Shown here: piece by piece, positions 45,593 to 58,400 of the stretch
Layout of the letters: each line of letters starts with the position of its first letter
How positions within the stretch are numbered: position 1 is the stretch's first letter
The notes under the pieces: model-generated
Seen by the model: only the letters and a program-made list of their open reading frames with translations
What the model was told of the DNA's origin: nothing
The model's database searches: none
DNA from: Tetragonia tetragonoides
Taxonomy: Eukaryota > Streptophyta > Magnoliopsida > Caryophyllales > Aizoaceae
DNA length: 64,000 nucleotides
Reading direction: 5' to 3'
Assembly (NCBI GenBank): GCA_038025085.1
Contig: CM076151.1
Coordinates: forward strand, 6,127,001 to 6,191,000
Made by a program: the position numbers and the translations under genes

Positions 45593-47781
45593 TCAAGATG
45601 AAACCCACATCATCATCTCTCCTGCTGCTTGCTTGTATATTTCGTCCACGGTAATTACTTGTGATAATTCTTCAGTTGCTCCATTTGCTAGCTGATATCA
45701 ACAATAATTATAGATTATTGTTAACGCAATTCAAATTCTTAGAATTTTAATTCTCCAATAACTAAATTACCTCTTTATTAGAACTTTTTTTTGGTGCAAC
45801 CTCTTTAGAACTTTAACAAAGAAAACATACACCTTGTATGTAAAAAAGTCATGAACAAGGTTATACTAATACTCTAGGGACACTTTAATTTGTGGCAAGG
45901 TATTAGCATTGTTTTTTAAAATTGTACCTCAAAGTTGATAATGATTATATTAATGTGTCTACAATGCAAAACAATAAAGATAATCTTGAACAAGTAAACA
46001 TGAGTAAAGGAAAGACTCGAGAGATGAAAGTAGTATAAACTTACACGAGCTTGAATCATGTAAGAGCTTCGATTAGCAAACGAGCAAACATGAGCAGAAA
46101 TAGCGTCCAATTTATGCTTCTCAAGAATACAGCAAATTGTGGTGAACATGCCAGGTTTTTTAGGTGCATAAATTGCAAATTGTGCATCATCACCACAAAT
46201 ATTGAGCACCACATTGGAGGAGGTCCAAGTTTGGATGACCGCGGGAAGGTGAGAGGGTGTGTTCGATCTTGCCATCGTTGGATTGTTATTGTTATCGTTA
46301 TTGTTGTTGTTATTGTTCAAAGAACACACTTGATCCGCCATAAAAGTCTCCCTTGTGGAGTGCATAGCTAGCTGCGAAGTGGCTGCAACTGATGGCTCAA
46401 CAAGGGTGAGAGTATTAACATGATGTTTGCCTCCTCCTTGTTGGAGCCTCTCTAGCTTCTGTTTCTGTAGCCTTTGCATGGTCACTTGTAGGGTTTTGAT
46501 GAAGTTCACGGCTTCGTCAACAATGGTGGATTTGTCTGCCTATATATTCATGGAAATTAAATGAATTCAATTGAAAAGATAATTAGGGCAAATTGCAGCC
46601 ACCTCGCGATGGGAATCAAAAATGAACTTCATACGACATATTGGTATTCGAAAAAGTTTGTGATCAGAAAATTAAACAACGAATCACAAATTGTTAAATG
46701 CAACAACTTTGTGATCAAAAAAATGCAACAACTTTAGTTAACCATCTATAACAAGAACCAAATTTTTTATAATAAGAACCTTAAGATTGGAATTTGGTTA
46801 ATCATCAAAGATCCAAAAACAAAAGTCAAATCTGGAACCAATTTTGCCCTTTGTAGTTTATCAGCATCATCTTTCATTTATTTTCTTAGCTTTTGAACTT
46901 AATTGTTCCTAATTATTTGATCCTCAATTAACAAGTTACTACATTGAATGTGCATATATGAGAGAAATTATAGTTACCTAGAATCTAGAACGGATGTGTA
47001 TTCTTTTTACTTGTTATGTGAAAACTACAAAAACTTGACTCATTTAAAGGAGTTTCCCAATTTTAATCTATTAAAAAAAAAAAAAAAAAGAGTTTCCCAA
47101 ATTATTATTTTTTTGAGTGAAAGAGTTTCCCAATTTTAGTATGAAACATGTAAATTTATTACCATCTATATCTAGCAAGATATCTTGGAGCATTTAATGG
47201 AGTGTCACAAATACACTTTAGATAAAAATGTAGTACTTCACTAGTACACTACTTGTAATAAAACTCAAAAGGACTCAAAAAACATGGATGAGAGATACTA
47301 GGAAGAATCATTCAACTGAAACAAAGAACAAACATCCAAAACAAGACAACAAAAGAAAACAACAACTCTATCCTAATTTATGACTACTTTCATTTTATTG
47401 GCAAAAAACTTTTTTGGTAAATTGTTTTTATTCAATTAATTTAGTGTATATCCTTATTACCTTTGGAGGAAGGTGAGGGAGCAAAGAATGAAGATTAGAA
47501 AACATGTTTCTCATCTTCTTTCTCCTCTCCCTTTCTGTCCATATATGAATCTCATGATCAGATGTTTCTCCACCTTCCTTTCTCTCTCCGATTTCCCCCT
47601 TTCCCTTCCTCACCGCACCTCGCCCTCGCTTCTTCCCCTTCTCTGGTGCTCCTGATGCTTCCAGTGCAGGAGGAGTCATCTTATCGCTGCCAGAATTATC
47701 AGAATTATCATTTGATAAATTTGCCCATAGATGATTTTCCCATAAGAATGTATCATTTTCATGGTTTACTTGTTGGGTCAT
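45593..47781 (-). CDS. BHLH95: bHLH transcription factor, bHLH95 (ZHOUPI/RGE1) type
   Basis: In Arabidopsis bHLH95 acts in the endosperm to drive its breakdown and embryo cuticle formation; the same role here is inferred from similarity. Three exons join in phase 0: 47781-47461, 46539-46045 and 45691-45593, giving 304 residues. The DNA-binding basic region and first helix end exon 1 ([19 protein letters not shown], then LLPHLPPK), with the E-R-x-R-R pattern of E-box binders. The second helix opens exon 2 ([18 protein letters not shown], then a coiled [12 protein letters not shown]). A linker with an Asn run follows, then an ACT-like C-terminal domain ([42 protein letters not shown]) ending in [17 protein letters not shown]. 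The N-terminus has a basic [15 protein letters not shown] block that could help nuclear import. The exon structure and motif agree with the bHLH95 clade; orthology needs a tree. Confidence 0.9.
46270..46325 (-). repeat. AAC/AAT microsatellite coding an Asn run in the bHLH protein
   Basis: The plus strand reads GTTATTGTTATCGTTATTG-type repeats, which encode [12 protein letters not shown] in the linker between the bHLH and ACT-like domains. Its length likely varies between alleles without changing frame. Confidence 0.85.
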
Positions 47782-47932
47782 TTTATTTTTAAAGGGGAGG
47801 GCTAAAAGGTTTTTTTGCCCTATGTGAGATGAGAGTGTGCTTTTAGCTATGAGAAGTTTTTGTTTTTGTTTTTCTTTTCCTTTTCTTTTGGCTATGTGAA
47901 GTGAGGTGAGGATGAAATGGGTTTTTCTGGGT

Positions 47933-47941
47933 TATATATAG
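47933..47941 (-). promoter_or_regulatory. TATA box of the bHLH gene
   Basis: CTATATATAACC on the minus strand lies about 155 bases upstream of the ATG at 47781, which leaves room for a leader of about 125 nt. The leader itself is rich in CT/AAAAG blocks. Confidence 0.6.
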
Positions 47942-48892
47942 TGAAGGCGGGAGTTTAGAAAGGTGGTACAAAATGCTAAGTAATTAAGAGATGGTTACTG
48001 ATTATAAGATAGGACCAAAATACAATCATAAGACACCCCTTTCTAAAAGCCGTTACGACGAAGAGATTATTACATGATCCGTGATTAATGCTCCTTCTTA
48101 ATTACGTCTTATAAAATAAATAAAGTTTACTCAAATTAACCCTCAAAATAAGTGATAATTGTGAGAGGTGAAAGCATGGTCCAGGACTATATGATAATTC
48201 TCGTTAACCCGGCTTATTACAAACCATAAACGTATACTTAAAGCGCGTGGTTTTGAGAGTTTCCAAGTGTGGATCCCAACTAAGGATCCGTAAACCTTTA
48301 CCAATAAGTGAACTAAACCAATTTGAACTGAAATGAAATATATTGAAGTGATGATATAAGTTCAACTAAATTGAAATCAATCAATCCATTTATAACTCGT
48401 CGAATCCCTTCAATATTTTAGGCCAACTACACGTTATCGTTGTGTTTATGTATTGATACACAAAATTATGTAGGGAAATTTTTTTGTATGAATTGAACCG
48501 AACTAATTAACTAGACTAACTGAATTGAACTAGATTAAATTAACTGAATGAATTAAAAAAAAAAGTTGAGAAGAATAAATCCTAAATAAACCATCCAAAT
48601 TGTATAATATTACTTTTTCCTTTTTGGGATGCCAAGTTATCTTCATTAAATGAGGAAAATAAGAGTTTGAGTAAATGCAACTTTGTTATAATATGGGTTT
48701 AGTGTAAGTTTGTAACTAAATTTGGGTAAAGATACTTAACGTTGTTAATTTTCTTGTTACACAATTTATGTGTCATGATTTGCTGTACTTAAAAGCCTAA
48801 CGGTTAGAAAAGTTGATGAAAATCGGATATGTGCAATCGGCTATATGTATACCAATAATATAAGGGGGTGAACTCATCGAATTAATTAAGTA
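47942..48892. other. Spacer upstream of the bHLH gene
   Basis: AT-rich, with no gene or element that I can support. Confidence 0.45.
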
Positions 48893-49480
48893 CATTGTTT
48901 TCAGCAGAATGGTGCGGAACAGTGAGAAATGAAATGGAGCGGCACGGAACTTACAGTGTGGAATGTAAATTGCAGCGCTGAATAGATGGATTTCAGAATG
49001 ATACAAAATATGAAACAAAATGAAATGCATAATGGATGCACCGCAAATGGAACTGAAAATGCAGCGTGGAAACGGAAATTACAACGCGGAGTGAAACCAA
49101 ACGGAATGGAAAACAGGGTCGATCATGTTCTTTCATCGTCTCCATGATGCACTCCGTTCCATGGATAAAGGATCCTTACTGATATCTGAGGTTACATCAT
49201 TTCTCATTGTTTTAGAAGCGAATACAATAGGTTTTGAGGCATCAAATAGGTCCTGTTCTTTTCGTCGTTTCCATGCTGCATTACGTTCCGTTCTGTTCCG
49301 TTCCGTTCCAATCCGTTCCATTCCGTCCCGTTCCGCGTCGTTCCGTTCCGCATTCTATATTTCATGTTGTGTCACATTTTTTTGAATTATCCGCGTCGCG
49401 CCGTTCCGTTCCATTCTAATATGTTCCGTTCCATTCCGTTCGTCACCTTCCTGCACCATTCCGTTGAAGAGAACAGGATG
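48893..49480. mobile_element. Foldback element with GGAACGGAA-rich arms
   Basis: The left end TTCAGCAGAATGGTGCGGAA and the right end, read in reverse (TTCAACGGAATGGTGCAGGAA-like), are inverted copies. The left arm is full of GGAA motifs and the right arm of CCGTTCCGTTCC motifs, so the two could pair. Direct copies of a GTTCTTT(T)C.TCGT.TCCATG block lie at 49128 and 49256. No protein is encoded; the Ser/Val/Pro-rich frames come from the pentamer-like repeats. I see no certain flanking duplication. Confidence 0.6.
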
Positions 49481-49508
49481 TAAGAATACCTAATACATAT
49501 TGATTTGC

Positions 49509-49635
49509 ATAAAAGTTTGTGTGAGATCAACTCATATTAAAATGAAGTCATTTCATAGTAAACCTTACTTTACTAAAGATAGTCATAATCTCCAAAAATT
49601 ACAGTAAAACCGCTTTATACTTACGTTAGTGTGAA
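49509..49635. mobile_element. Small MITE, family B copy 3
   Basis: The left end AAAAGTTTGTGTGAGATCAA and right end AAAACCGCTTTATACTTACG match the ends of the copies at 24166 and 33597. Confidence 0.55.
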
Positions 49636-50590
49636 TTCATTATTATTTTGAACATCAATCTCAGCCAGTACCATTGGTGGTTTGGTAACTCTTCAGTCTT
49701 GGCTTGCCCTTGCTTAGTTCCTTCTACATGTGAACGCGGTAGAAGTGTTTTGCTATTTAGAAGGTCGGTGGAAGAGCAAAAGGATTTTATTGGTTACACA
49801 TAATAAGTTGTCAATCAGAATAAATAAAACTGTTTGAAGAGTAACGTTGTTGTATATACGACACAAATAGTTTGTCTTTGCTCGACGGTTTACAAAAGGT
49901 TTGTAATCATGAGTAATCAAAAAGCTTCTCTTTAAATAATAAGAAAGTTCAATTAATAAACGTCCAAATTGGGGTATATACTAACTGTCTAATTACTTTA
50001 AAACTAGGAAAATGGTAAGCGTTACACAAGTATATAATGAAGTTAAAGGTTTTATGAGCACCACACAAAAATGAAGTTAAAAGTTTTTATTGTTCTTCAC
50101 TTTATAAATTCAAATTGCAATGAACATGATGTTAGATGTGAATAATGTTATAACTTATGCTTAATCATCTATGCATCATGCAATTTGTGTTATTGTACTT
50201 GGAGCTTTACTTTTTATTAGGCTTTAAATTTGATTTGTCCAACTTTTTAACGACAATTGCTCACGGCGGTCATTTGGTTGCAAATTGGAAAAAAATTGAA
50301 AGTATAACTTTTAAGAAAGTAGTTGCTTAGCTAACATCAAACAATGGTTTTGGAACTTTGCAATGGGAAAAGTTGCATAACAATTTAGCAGTTCGTAGGA
50401 CATTCTAATTCAAGGGACTACAACTTCTACCAAACGATATGTGGTGGTAGTAGTATTGCATTAAGATTAACCATAACGGTGTTACTGTGTAACATGCATG
50501 CAAGCTTATAAACGCGTGGCTTTAGACAATGTTTGATAAAATTAGATTTAGTTACGACCTGTAAGTGTAACTATGAGTAGTTGGTACTGT
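49636..50590. other. Gene-free spacer
   Basis: No coding region, repeat or element that I can support. Confidence 0.45.
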
Positions 50591-50603
50591 AAGTAATTTT
50601 GAC

Positions 50604-50789
50604 CAATAAGTGGTTGGTGTGAGTGGTTCGACACTCTCATCCCTTAAGTAAGGTCGAGGGTTCGAATCTTGTGAATGGAAAAACTATTTAGTGGGAGCAC
50701 TTTACCCCTTCGTGGGCCGACCCGATGCAAACATGATTAGTTTGGGCCCAAAAGACTTAGGTGAACATGTGGTTAAACCAAAAAAAAGA
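50604..50789 (+). mobile_element. tRNA-derived SINE with 13-bp target-site duplication
   Basis: A perfect direct repeat AAGTAATTTTGAC flanks the element (50591-50603 and 50790-50802). Inside are an A-box-like GTGAGTGGTTCGACA, a B box in GGTCGAGGGTTCGAATC and a 3' end TTAAACCAAAAAAAAG. The B-box region matches the SINE at 12479. The duplication is undamaged, which points to a rather recent insertion. Confidence 0.88.
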
Positions 50790-50802
50790 AAGTAATTTTG
50801 AC

Positions 50803-52492
50803 TTCACAAAATCAGTCTTTTGCCACTAATAAGAGTTAAAACTCTCCCAATTATCAAAAAAAAAGAAGAGTTAAAACTCTCCCCAAAAGCTTGCCTATCC
50901 AAACAAAACTTTTTTTTAGCTGCCCATTTAAAAATTTTGGCACTAAATGCTCCATATTTTGAAGAGTAACTCAATTAACCTTTTGCCTAGCAAAAACAAG
51001 GAAAAAAACACAATTAACCTTTTTGTTTTCTTGAGGAAGTTACTCAATTAATGTGGTTACCTGCATCGAGATAAGTAAAGCTGTTATGGCTTAATTACCC
51101 CTAATGGAGAATGTTTAGTTTATCCACCGGGTAGTTTATCCGGGTGACATGGACAAGAAATATAAGCATGTACATTGGAAGTCAAATAAATTATTTTCAA
51201 CTTAAAAAACAAAATATCAAAATCCAATCAATTACTAATCCACACATCACCCGAATAGACTATCCGATGAATAAACTAATATTTATCCACCCCCAATTTT
51301 GTTTTTGAAAATTTGAGGACTTTTGGTCCAAATGTTATCTGTAAAATAATGACAAGATTTTAAACACCACTGCAAAAACAATGACAAGATTTTAAATACC
51401 ACTGCCCTGCAAAAACAATGAGATTTTAGCCTAGTGATTAAATTTAAAAGTGAGACACTAAGTATATTGGTTTCGAATTTATGATCTATTCATCTATGTG
51501 TCTTCTTTGAACCAAAAAAAACAGAGCAAAGAAAATATTAGCGCTGAAAAAAGCGACCGTTTCAACAATAGTATTTGGCAGTATCAATTCCTAACTCTGA
51601 ATGAACACCAGTAATTGAATATGATTACCAAACAGAGGGCTAGTTCCCAGCTGTGTGACGTTACCAATTTGGAGATGTATCTTATTTTTGGCTCACATAT
51701 TTGACATGGGACGTTTTTCATAATCATTGTCATTTGTCTCCTTTCTTTCTTTTTCTTGTCATTTTCTTTTCCTCACATTGTGTAAGAATAAGGTGACTAA
51801 GATCCAAAACCTCCAAAAAAAAAAAAAAAAAAAAAAAAGGAAATCCAAGATTTCAAACTTTGGAATATTTTACTGATTCAAACTTTGGAAACTACGATGG
51901 TCAGTTCCCTACTATAAGCCTTACCTATACCCGAAAACAAAAGTGCTCCTATTGTATACTATGAACTACTGATTTGCGTATGACGACTACTACCAAAATG
52001 TCTCTCATTAGGCCACCTCTATAGCCAAGTATGACATCAACTTGACGTCATACTTGTATGAGGCACCTCACGGTGAGGCTGCCTCATAGTATGAGTTTTA
52101 GTGGATTACTAATTCAGATGAATATGGTGAATAAAAATGCAGTGTTTACCTGAGTTCCGACACGGGTCATCCTGAAAACTTCTGTCTACGAGTATATATT
52201 TGGGATTTCAGAACAAAGGCACACAACTTTTGTTTGTGCTCATCAGGTATCTGCACATTTATACTGAAGCAAAACAATGACGCAGCACAAATATGCCCCT
52301 GAAGACCTATTTACATTATAAACTATGACTATAACAATGTTTGGGAACCCTGTATAATGTTACTCTACTTTTTTCTTTCTGCTCATTGCAAGACCTACTT
52401 ATATGCAATAAGATTAAGCAAAACAAAAGCTACCGGCAATGTGCAGGAGCTCTGTTTAGAAATTACGCAAAAGTAACCGAAAATGTAATGTC
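50803..52492. other. Spacer with a possible SINE remnant and MITE
   Basis: At about 51421-51520 a TGGTTTCGAATTTATG block followed by GAACCAAAAAAAA resembles the SINE family, but no flanking duplication is visible. An A run sits at 51817-51838. The right end is the 3' UTR side of the RING gene. Confidence 0.45.
51995..52104. mobile_element. Small hairpin MITE, family A copy 3
   Basis: GGCCACCTCTATAGCCAAG, TATGACATCAACTTGACGTC and GGCACCTCACGGTGAGGCTG form nested palindromes. The CTATAGCCAANTATGACATNA block is shared with copy 2 at 39001. Confidence 0.6.
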
Positions 52493-55400
52493 TCATCTAT
52501 CCAGGCCTTTCATCTTGCAAATTGGGCATAGATTTTTTATAACGAGCCACTGCTTTATGCATCCAGTGTGGAACTCATGACCACAATTCAAAGTTCCAAT
52601 CTCTTCTCCAGAAACATATTCTTCCTGCCATCAAAATTTTTCTGGTTCAGAGAACTACACGAAAAAGAGAGAGGAGAAAAAAGGGTAGGAAATATGCATG
52701 AACCAGGCAAATCAAGCATCTTTCATTTATGTGACGAATACTTAAAGAGTGAAGACCGATACTTAACTGTACAAATGCAACATGACTCTGTATCTTCAGA
52801 AGGCTCACTAGTACCACAACCATAATCTCTCCGTTTCAAAAGCTCCATAATAGTTTCCTCTGTCAATCCACTCTCCACATTCCCAATTTGCTCACACAAT
52901 GCTATCAACTCCTGAAAACATATTAAGCATTCTATGTAAGAAAAAGAAACGTACCCCACAGAATCATGAAGGGGATAAAACAAACAAAATGACATTGTTT
53001 ACCTCATATGACATGTTTTCAACATCAATTATCATATCTCTATGCCTGTCGTGTACACCAATCATCCACGGATGTTGGAAAATGTTGGAAGGCAAGTAAT
53101 TCTGATGCACAAACATTGCCTGTTATAGATGTCAAACAAAGTCACTAGAACATCAAGGATTGTTTCTTTCCAAAACAAAAGGAAGAAAAATCAAAGCAAA
53201 CTTTTATTGAATCATACAAAACCATGCCCTCCTGCCACAGATTAAAACTGAACCACTGAGCTTGCATTGACAGGAAGAAACATTTGAAACTAGTTGATAG
53301 CAGCCTAGTCCAGCTTGCTTGAGTTTTACATTTTCCTTCTTTTTTTTCTGTTCTTTTTCTATTTTTGGGTAATGGGTTCTATATTAATTTCTTTTTCATC
53401 TTCGAAATTGTAAACAAGATCTCTAATCTCACAAACTGACCTTGCATAGCTCACCCAAAAAGAGCTATCAGCAATACCTTTAAGCCTCAGAAAACAAGTA
53501 TAACCATTAGTCATCAGGGCATTGCGGTAAATGCTTCTTCGATCACTCCAGAAGGAAAGTCACAGAGCATACTACTTCTGACCCTTTTCATATTTGAACT
53601 TCAAGCTTCACATTGAACTGGATAAGAGCCTAGTTCCCATCACAGTTTATAGCAGTAAGAAATACAAGTTTTTTTTGGACTGGATTCTGCAATCAATATT
53701 TCAGTTCCATGAGTCATGTCGCTCCTCTAACACATTATGCATGTCATGTCCAAACATTTTAAACTCAGCTTTTGTTTGAATACGGAGAATGTGAACCCAA
53801 TATCTCCAACTCATTTCACTTTATGCATTTCATCAAGCTACAGTGTGTGGTGTGGTCCACAGGTACTGCAACTATAATTACCACTTTTAAGTATGTAACC
53901 ATCCCTTTGTTTATCCACCCTCTTCATCAGATAAGCAGTCTTACTCATCCAATAGGGAAGATCTAGAATGAATTAGGTTCCATTGCCAGTCTCGTTCTTT
54001 CAAGAACAAATTCGGTTCCATTTCCTGACACACATGACAAAGAAACCTGCTCTGCCTAACAAGACCCAATATCCTTGTATCCCTGGGGACTTTATCATAT
54101 TAACAAATCCAGTTTCAGTTCTTCCAGAAAGAAATTCATTTCTCCGTATTCTTTTTTTTCTATAGCAATTTTTTCGTATTCTACATAAGAAACTCGAGAG
54201 TAAGATCTCTATATGTATGGTTCCTGTCGTTCCTTCCATATTCTTCAAGTCCTCTAAATCATTCATGCACCACATTAACAGTGGATCAGTTGCTATTTCT
54301 ATATTCTCCTATTGTTTGCTATCACAAGAAATCACTGTAACAATTACGAGATACAATGACAAACTAACTCGTACAGACTGAGTAAAGTAAAGTCACCACA
54401 GTAATTGACTTCCACTCTGGGGAGAGAGCCTAATTTATATGTCAGAATACAAGTTGAACCAATTATGCATCCAATTCATGCGCAATGCTTTGAATAATAT
54501 GAACTAATGAAGATTCAGGAGGATAATTAAACAGTATTCTCAAGATTCAAACCTGAGCTTGGAGGTAACCATTCACATTTGCAGCATGTATGACTTGATG
54601 AATCTGCCAGACAAGGAAGAGGAAAGTATGTTAGTTCCATAGACCAAAGCCATGAAATGATTTGTTACACAGGTCAGGTTAAACAATAAGTCAAGAATCG
54701 AAACAGTGCAACAGGATGTTGATAGAAATAGGAATATGATGTAATTGGCCTGGTCATCTTCATTTGGTATGAGGGGGGAGGGAATATAATCAGTTTGTCG
54801 ATAGGAATTAGGAAATATGGCTGTTAGCCTAGAATCCTACACCACGTCTTTTAGGGGGAAAAAAAAGAGCAAAACTTTAATAATACTAAACACAGAGATA
54901 GGAAATATGTTGTCAGTCTACACTGAGAGAAGAAAACTAGGAATCTTGGTATTGACCAGCTGCCTAGCTTCTAAATTTTTAGTACAGACAATTTGAAAGC
55001 AGTATCAGTGGCTATTTTCCTCTAACATAACACCATTACCATGTAAACTAAACTAAACCATCAACCTAATGCACAAGGTTCCAACCTAACAAGCTACAAC
55101 TATATGAATCAGATATATACAGCCTCAACCTTTGCAATTGAAGAGGTAGTTTTCATCAGACTTGATTCAAAACAAATGAAAAGGCTTGCTACTTCAGAAC
55201 AAGTTCTATGATATAACAATTTATGATTTACCTTAATGTAAAATGTGCATATCGAGTAACTCATCTTCCTAAACCTCAATACATCCATTTGAATTTTTAG
55301 AAGAGGCACTTAACCCGAGAAATTCAGAAAGAAGTCCATGACTTCGATAGAAATAAAGGACCCTATGTCTTCGTACGGCCTTCGCTCAATGGTCAAGAAC

Positions 55401-58400
55401 AAGACTCTCTCTAGATATATATGGAAACAGGTCAATTATCCTGTTGTATGTAATAGCCAAGCGCCACTAGTGGAGCAAAAGGAGTAACAATTAAAGACCT
55501 CATGTGCAGTCTTTCCCCTCTTTATTTCATCCAAATCGTACTGGCCGGCCTATTTTCCCTTTATCATGGTCCTTTCATTTCCATATTTCCATGCGTTAAA
55601 TATGACATGTAGATGTATCTGTCGAATTTTCAGAGAAGTTCACAGTTTTGCAGTGTCATATTGGTCTAGGATGGCAATAGATTGGGTCAGGTAAGGTTGA
55701 CCTAGATCCAAATCTGAGCCAGATCCAACTGACAAGAGATGTTCCACTAACACCCACACTGAATAAAACACGAAGCGCTAGAAGAATGAAATGGCAACAA
55801 GTGGAATTTCCGCACATAAGCATGATTGTGCCGAAAGAGTCTTAAAGAAACTTTCAATCTCTTCTACCCCCGCGCCCCCCAACCCACTTGAAAGACAAAC
55901 AGAAGCCATAAGTGTGTTTCCTTTCAAAGATGAAAAAAAGACAAATAAATGGCAGGCAAGGGAGAGAACTAACTTCATTTGGTTTATAACACAAACTTGA
56001 AACAAAACAAGTTATATTTTCTTTGTTCGGTTAGCCACTTAGCCTTATACTCCATTCTTGTATAGAGGGCTCTAAGGGCCTTAGGACTTGTGTTGTTGAT
56101 CTTTAGGCAATAAGTTGCCGATTAATAATATTTGCCATTCAAAAAAAAAAATTAAAAACAGGAATGTAAAAGAAGAAAAAAAGCCTTTCACAGCTTCTCA
56201 GCTCTCTTCAATTCATATCCCAACAATTTGGCGCGTAATGCGTAAGTGATTAAAACTTTATTGGACCCTTTCCTACTAATTCCATTCCTTTCCTATACTT
56301 TATTTTTATCTAACTGAATGTTGGAAAGCTACCTTATTCCTATGACTTCCTCTCTTTTCCTTAAACAGTAGTTTCTGCACATGAGTATAATAGCGTAAAA
56401 AGGTGGTCAGGGGGTTACTTTGCATTTAAGAGTACTTTTTCTAATGGTAATGCATTGCTCCGTTCCGAATAAATACTTATTGTCAAGACAGGATTGCCAT
56501 GTCACTGACATGTGGGAGTTGCGGAGGGTTTATGGAGCAGGTTATTTGCTGTCATGGGAGAGACTTGATTGTGTTCAAACACTGCTATAGTGATCATGCA
56601 GGTGAGATTAGGGGGGAGGAAGGGGAATAAATTCCTTTAAAAGAATGCTAGAGTTTTTACTGGTATTTCCATGTCAGTTGATATATTGTGGGATACGGTT
56701 GTATACCTAGCCTCTTTGTGGGCTAAGGCATCGGGGTGTTTACATAACTATCCTATTGTTATGCTTTAGTGGGGTGATTTGTAATTAGATTCCTCTTGAC
56801 TCTTGAGGGCTCCTTGTCCTCTAAGTTCTTTTGATTTCTATTACTACAAATGTTTTCGTACCTAAAAAGAAGAATATTTTCTATTCTTAGTTATTACCAA
56901 GATCTAGCAACATTTTGTTGAGAATCTCATACCAATGACATTACCGAGTAATGTCCTAACGAGGCCAATTCGGTAATTAATGAATCAATTTGGTCCTTTA
57001 ACACTGTAACGCAACATTGATGTCGCTAGGCTACTTGCACTTCCCATCCCAAACTGGTTGGACCCTAAGTGCTAGACCATCATATATAATTTCTAACAGC
57101 TCAACCTAACTGACAACCCGCCAAAAGGATGTGTTGCCACATAATTGGTCTGGACCATTCCAAATGCTATCAGATCCCAATTTCTCCAGAAGCAAGCATG
57201 CACCTCTGGATGAATAATGAAAGATAAGACACATAGGACTTCAAGTTCATACGCGGTTGCACTTTGGTTGTCAAACTAATCCTAAGATATAGGAACTATC
57301 TAGGCTGTAGCTTCATATGCTCTCTTAAAAAAAATTCCTATTCTTTTTTTTTGGGAAGCCTCTCTCTAGTAATTCTCTTAGCATAAACATTGACTTCTTC
57401 TTCCAAAGTTGGAGCAGAGGATCACTCCTGCATTATTGAATATCAAAAGATAGGACCGACAACAACCATTCTTTGCGCTCTCGGACATCTAACATGTCAA
57501 GTTATCCATATGCGCTACTACTTCATGGGTTTTTGGTATTTTCTAAAAGGCACACTGAAAACGAGTTTTAGACCATTTACTTGCAATTTACGTTGAGATA
57601 TAACCATCCACTGATTAGATCCATCCTTCTCAGTACCACTTATGTACTTATTTTGCTCCAATTTCTCAAAAAAGGCAGCAATAGGATACAAGCCCCTCAA
57701 TTTTGGTTTTATATTATCTGATATCTTCTACTTAATATATAGTTTTAACGTCGACATCACTATCCAAATGTTTCAACTATCAAATACAGGTCCTACAGAG
57801 TGAAGCAATGACAGTTTTGACTAATCAGTCATTTGAGGAAAAGAGAATGATTTAATAGATATCAAAGAACATGAAAGGAAGGTGACTAATAAAATTATCT
57901 AAAAAGAAGAAAGGTCAATAACAGTGGTGGTTTGTAAGAAACATGAGACATAGGAAAAACACATTGGAAAAAGTGATTGCGGTTGGCTTATCTAGAGGAT
58001 AGAAATCAAAACATGTTCGTCACAACGAAGTTTGTGTTATTCTTTCTATTTATGTCCAAGTTTTGAGTATAGGTGAGGTGGTCTAAATGTTGTCAAACAT
58101 TTCAATGAACTTTATTACCCGACTCGAAGAACAAATGATGATAAATTTTAGCAATATAGAAGTTGCCTTCTGGAACTCTGACACACTAAAGTACTAGTGA
58201 TGCTAGACTTCTAGTAGACATAGAGTGATAAACAGTTAGACATAAAGGAAAGGGCTGACAAGCGAGGAAAAAGCAATTGGAGATTCGCACTGAATGAGTG
58301 AATGGCCACACTGTCCCATTTGCGAAGTCATCAAGACAAATATCCCTCTCTAATTCATCAAACAAGTTATAGGATTGGCTTCCTTTTGGCAAACAAAAAG

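Noticed and set aside
49125..49419. Ser/Arg/Pro/Val-rich frames at 49.1-49.4 kb
   Set aside because: They come from GTTCC-type repeats in the foldback element, and change character between frames without losing length.
57000..57110. Possible structural RNA near 57.05 kb
   Set aside because: The CTTCCCATCCCAAACTGG text looked RNA-like at first but does not fit 5S rRNA or any other conserved RNA I know.
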